A stretch of 5,885 nucleotides of DNA, from NCBI GenBank assembly GCA_900768635.1, contig CAAGDP010000029.1:1-5885 (forward strand), in the 5' to 3' direction. The DNA comes from Enterobacterales bacterium. GTDB taxonomy: Bacteria > Pseudomonadota > Gammaproteobacteria > Enterobacterales > Succinivibrionaceae. The number at the start of each line of letters is the position of its first letter. Within the stretch, counting starts at the first letter, position 1. This document shows positions 5,817-5,885 of this stretch, piece by piece. The notes under the pieces are model-generated. The model did no database searches. It was not told the origin of the DNA and saw only the letters and a list, made by a program, of their open reading frames with translations. A program made the position numbers and the translations under genes.

Positions 5817-5885
5817 CTAGCCTACTTTTGTAGGTCTTACAAATTCTCCTCTAAGAGTTGATGCCCCAACTCTATAAATATTTAA
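5817..5885 (-). CDS. tnpB: C-terminal fragment of TnpB (IS605 OrfB), cut by window edge
   Basis: The minus-strand frame entering from the right edge gives 22 residues, LNIYRVGASTLRGEF followed by VRPTKVG, then TAG at 5817-5819. The VGAST...GE.VRP wording is typical of the extreme C-terminus of TnpB-type RNA-guided endonucleases, just after the zinc-binding and last RuvC segments, neither of which is inside the window. The structured RNA scaffold and the right-end hairpin that follow at 5778-5834 support the call independently. It converges on uvrB, with about 45 bases between the two stop codons. Whether the rest of tnpB or a tnpA is present cannot be told from here. Confidence 0.65.
   Translation of the reverse strand, partial: LNIYRVGASTLRGEFVRPTKVG

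Larger units (their letters stand above)
5773..5885 (-). ncRNA. Omega (re)RNA scaffold of the TnpB element, 3' part
   Basis: Read on the minus strand, the tnpB 3' end and the element end form three consecutive hairpins: GAGTTG/CAACTC-type 7-bp stem (5854-5860 with 5867-5873), CCTAC/GTAGG with an AAAA loop (5821-5825 with 5830-5834), and a terminal CCCC-CGCA/TGCG-bulge-GGGG stem (5778-5798). The last is followed by GGGGAGTATGTCA, an ending I recognise from right ends of IS200/IS605 TnpB elements. In this family the omega RNA overlaps the tnpB 3' end and reads out across the right end, so the guide is the adjoining host DNA, here the end of uvrB. The 5' end of the RNA is outside the window and the exact right end is uncertain by a few bases. 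Confidence 0.55.

Overview
The window looks like chromosomal DNA from a moderately AT-rich gammaproteobacterium. The evidence is a full-length UvrB with gammaproteobacterial wording, tRNA-Asn genes that carry the CCA end and closely resemble those of enterobacteria, and a LapD/CsrD-type degenerate GGDEF-EAL protein. A Succinivibrionaceae-like host is possible, but that is only an impression from base composition and style. Mobile DNA touches both edges: a transposase tail at the left and the 3' end of an IS200/IS605-type tnpB at the right.

Layout, left to right: (1) 2-94, C-terminal end of a transposase, probably ISL3-like, on the + strand. (2) 171-204, a hairpin with T-runs on both strands that can end transcription from both sides. 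(3) 222-2180, minus strand, a 652-residue inner-membrane protein with a periplasmic sensor region and GGDEF and EAL domains that have both lost catalytic residues. It is probably a c-di-GMP receptor rather than an enzyme. (4) 2181-2563, AT-rich spacer. (5) 2564-2728, minus strand, two identical tandem tRNA-Asn(GUU) genes behind a strong sigma70-type promoter. (6) 2774-3740, about 1 kb without a convincing gene. It is AT-rich and holds a tight cluster of DnaA-box-like 9-mers (3102-3132, plus one at 3029-3037), several inverted repeats and an SOS-box-like inverted repeat close to uvrB. (7) 3741-5771, + strand, uvrB. (8) 5773-5885, minus strand, the end of a tnpB gene and its overlapping omega (re)RNA scaffold, which abuts the uvrB stop codon.

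The functional themes are separate: c-di-GMP signalling, translation (tRNA-Asn), nucleotide excision repair (uvrB) and transposon RNA-guided nuclease biology. The two places most worth a second look are the right edge and the spacer in front of uvrB. At the right edge, the guide of the TnpB omega RNA would be read from the last bases of uvrB. The spacer carries closely spaced DnaA boxes followed by very AT-rich DNA, which could be either a DnaA-responsive uvrB control region or a replication-origin-like element.
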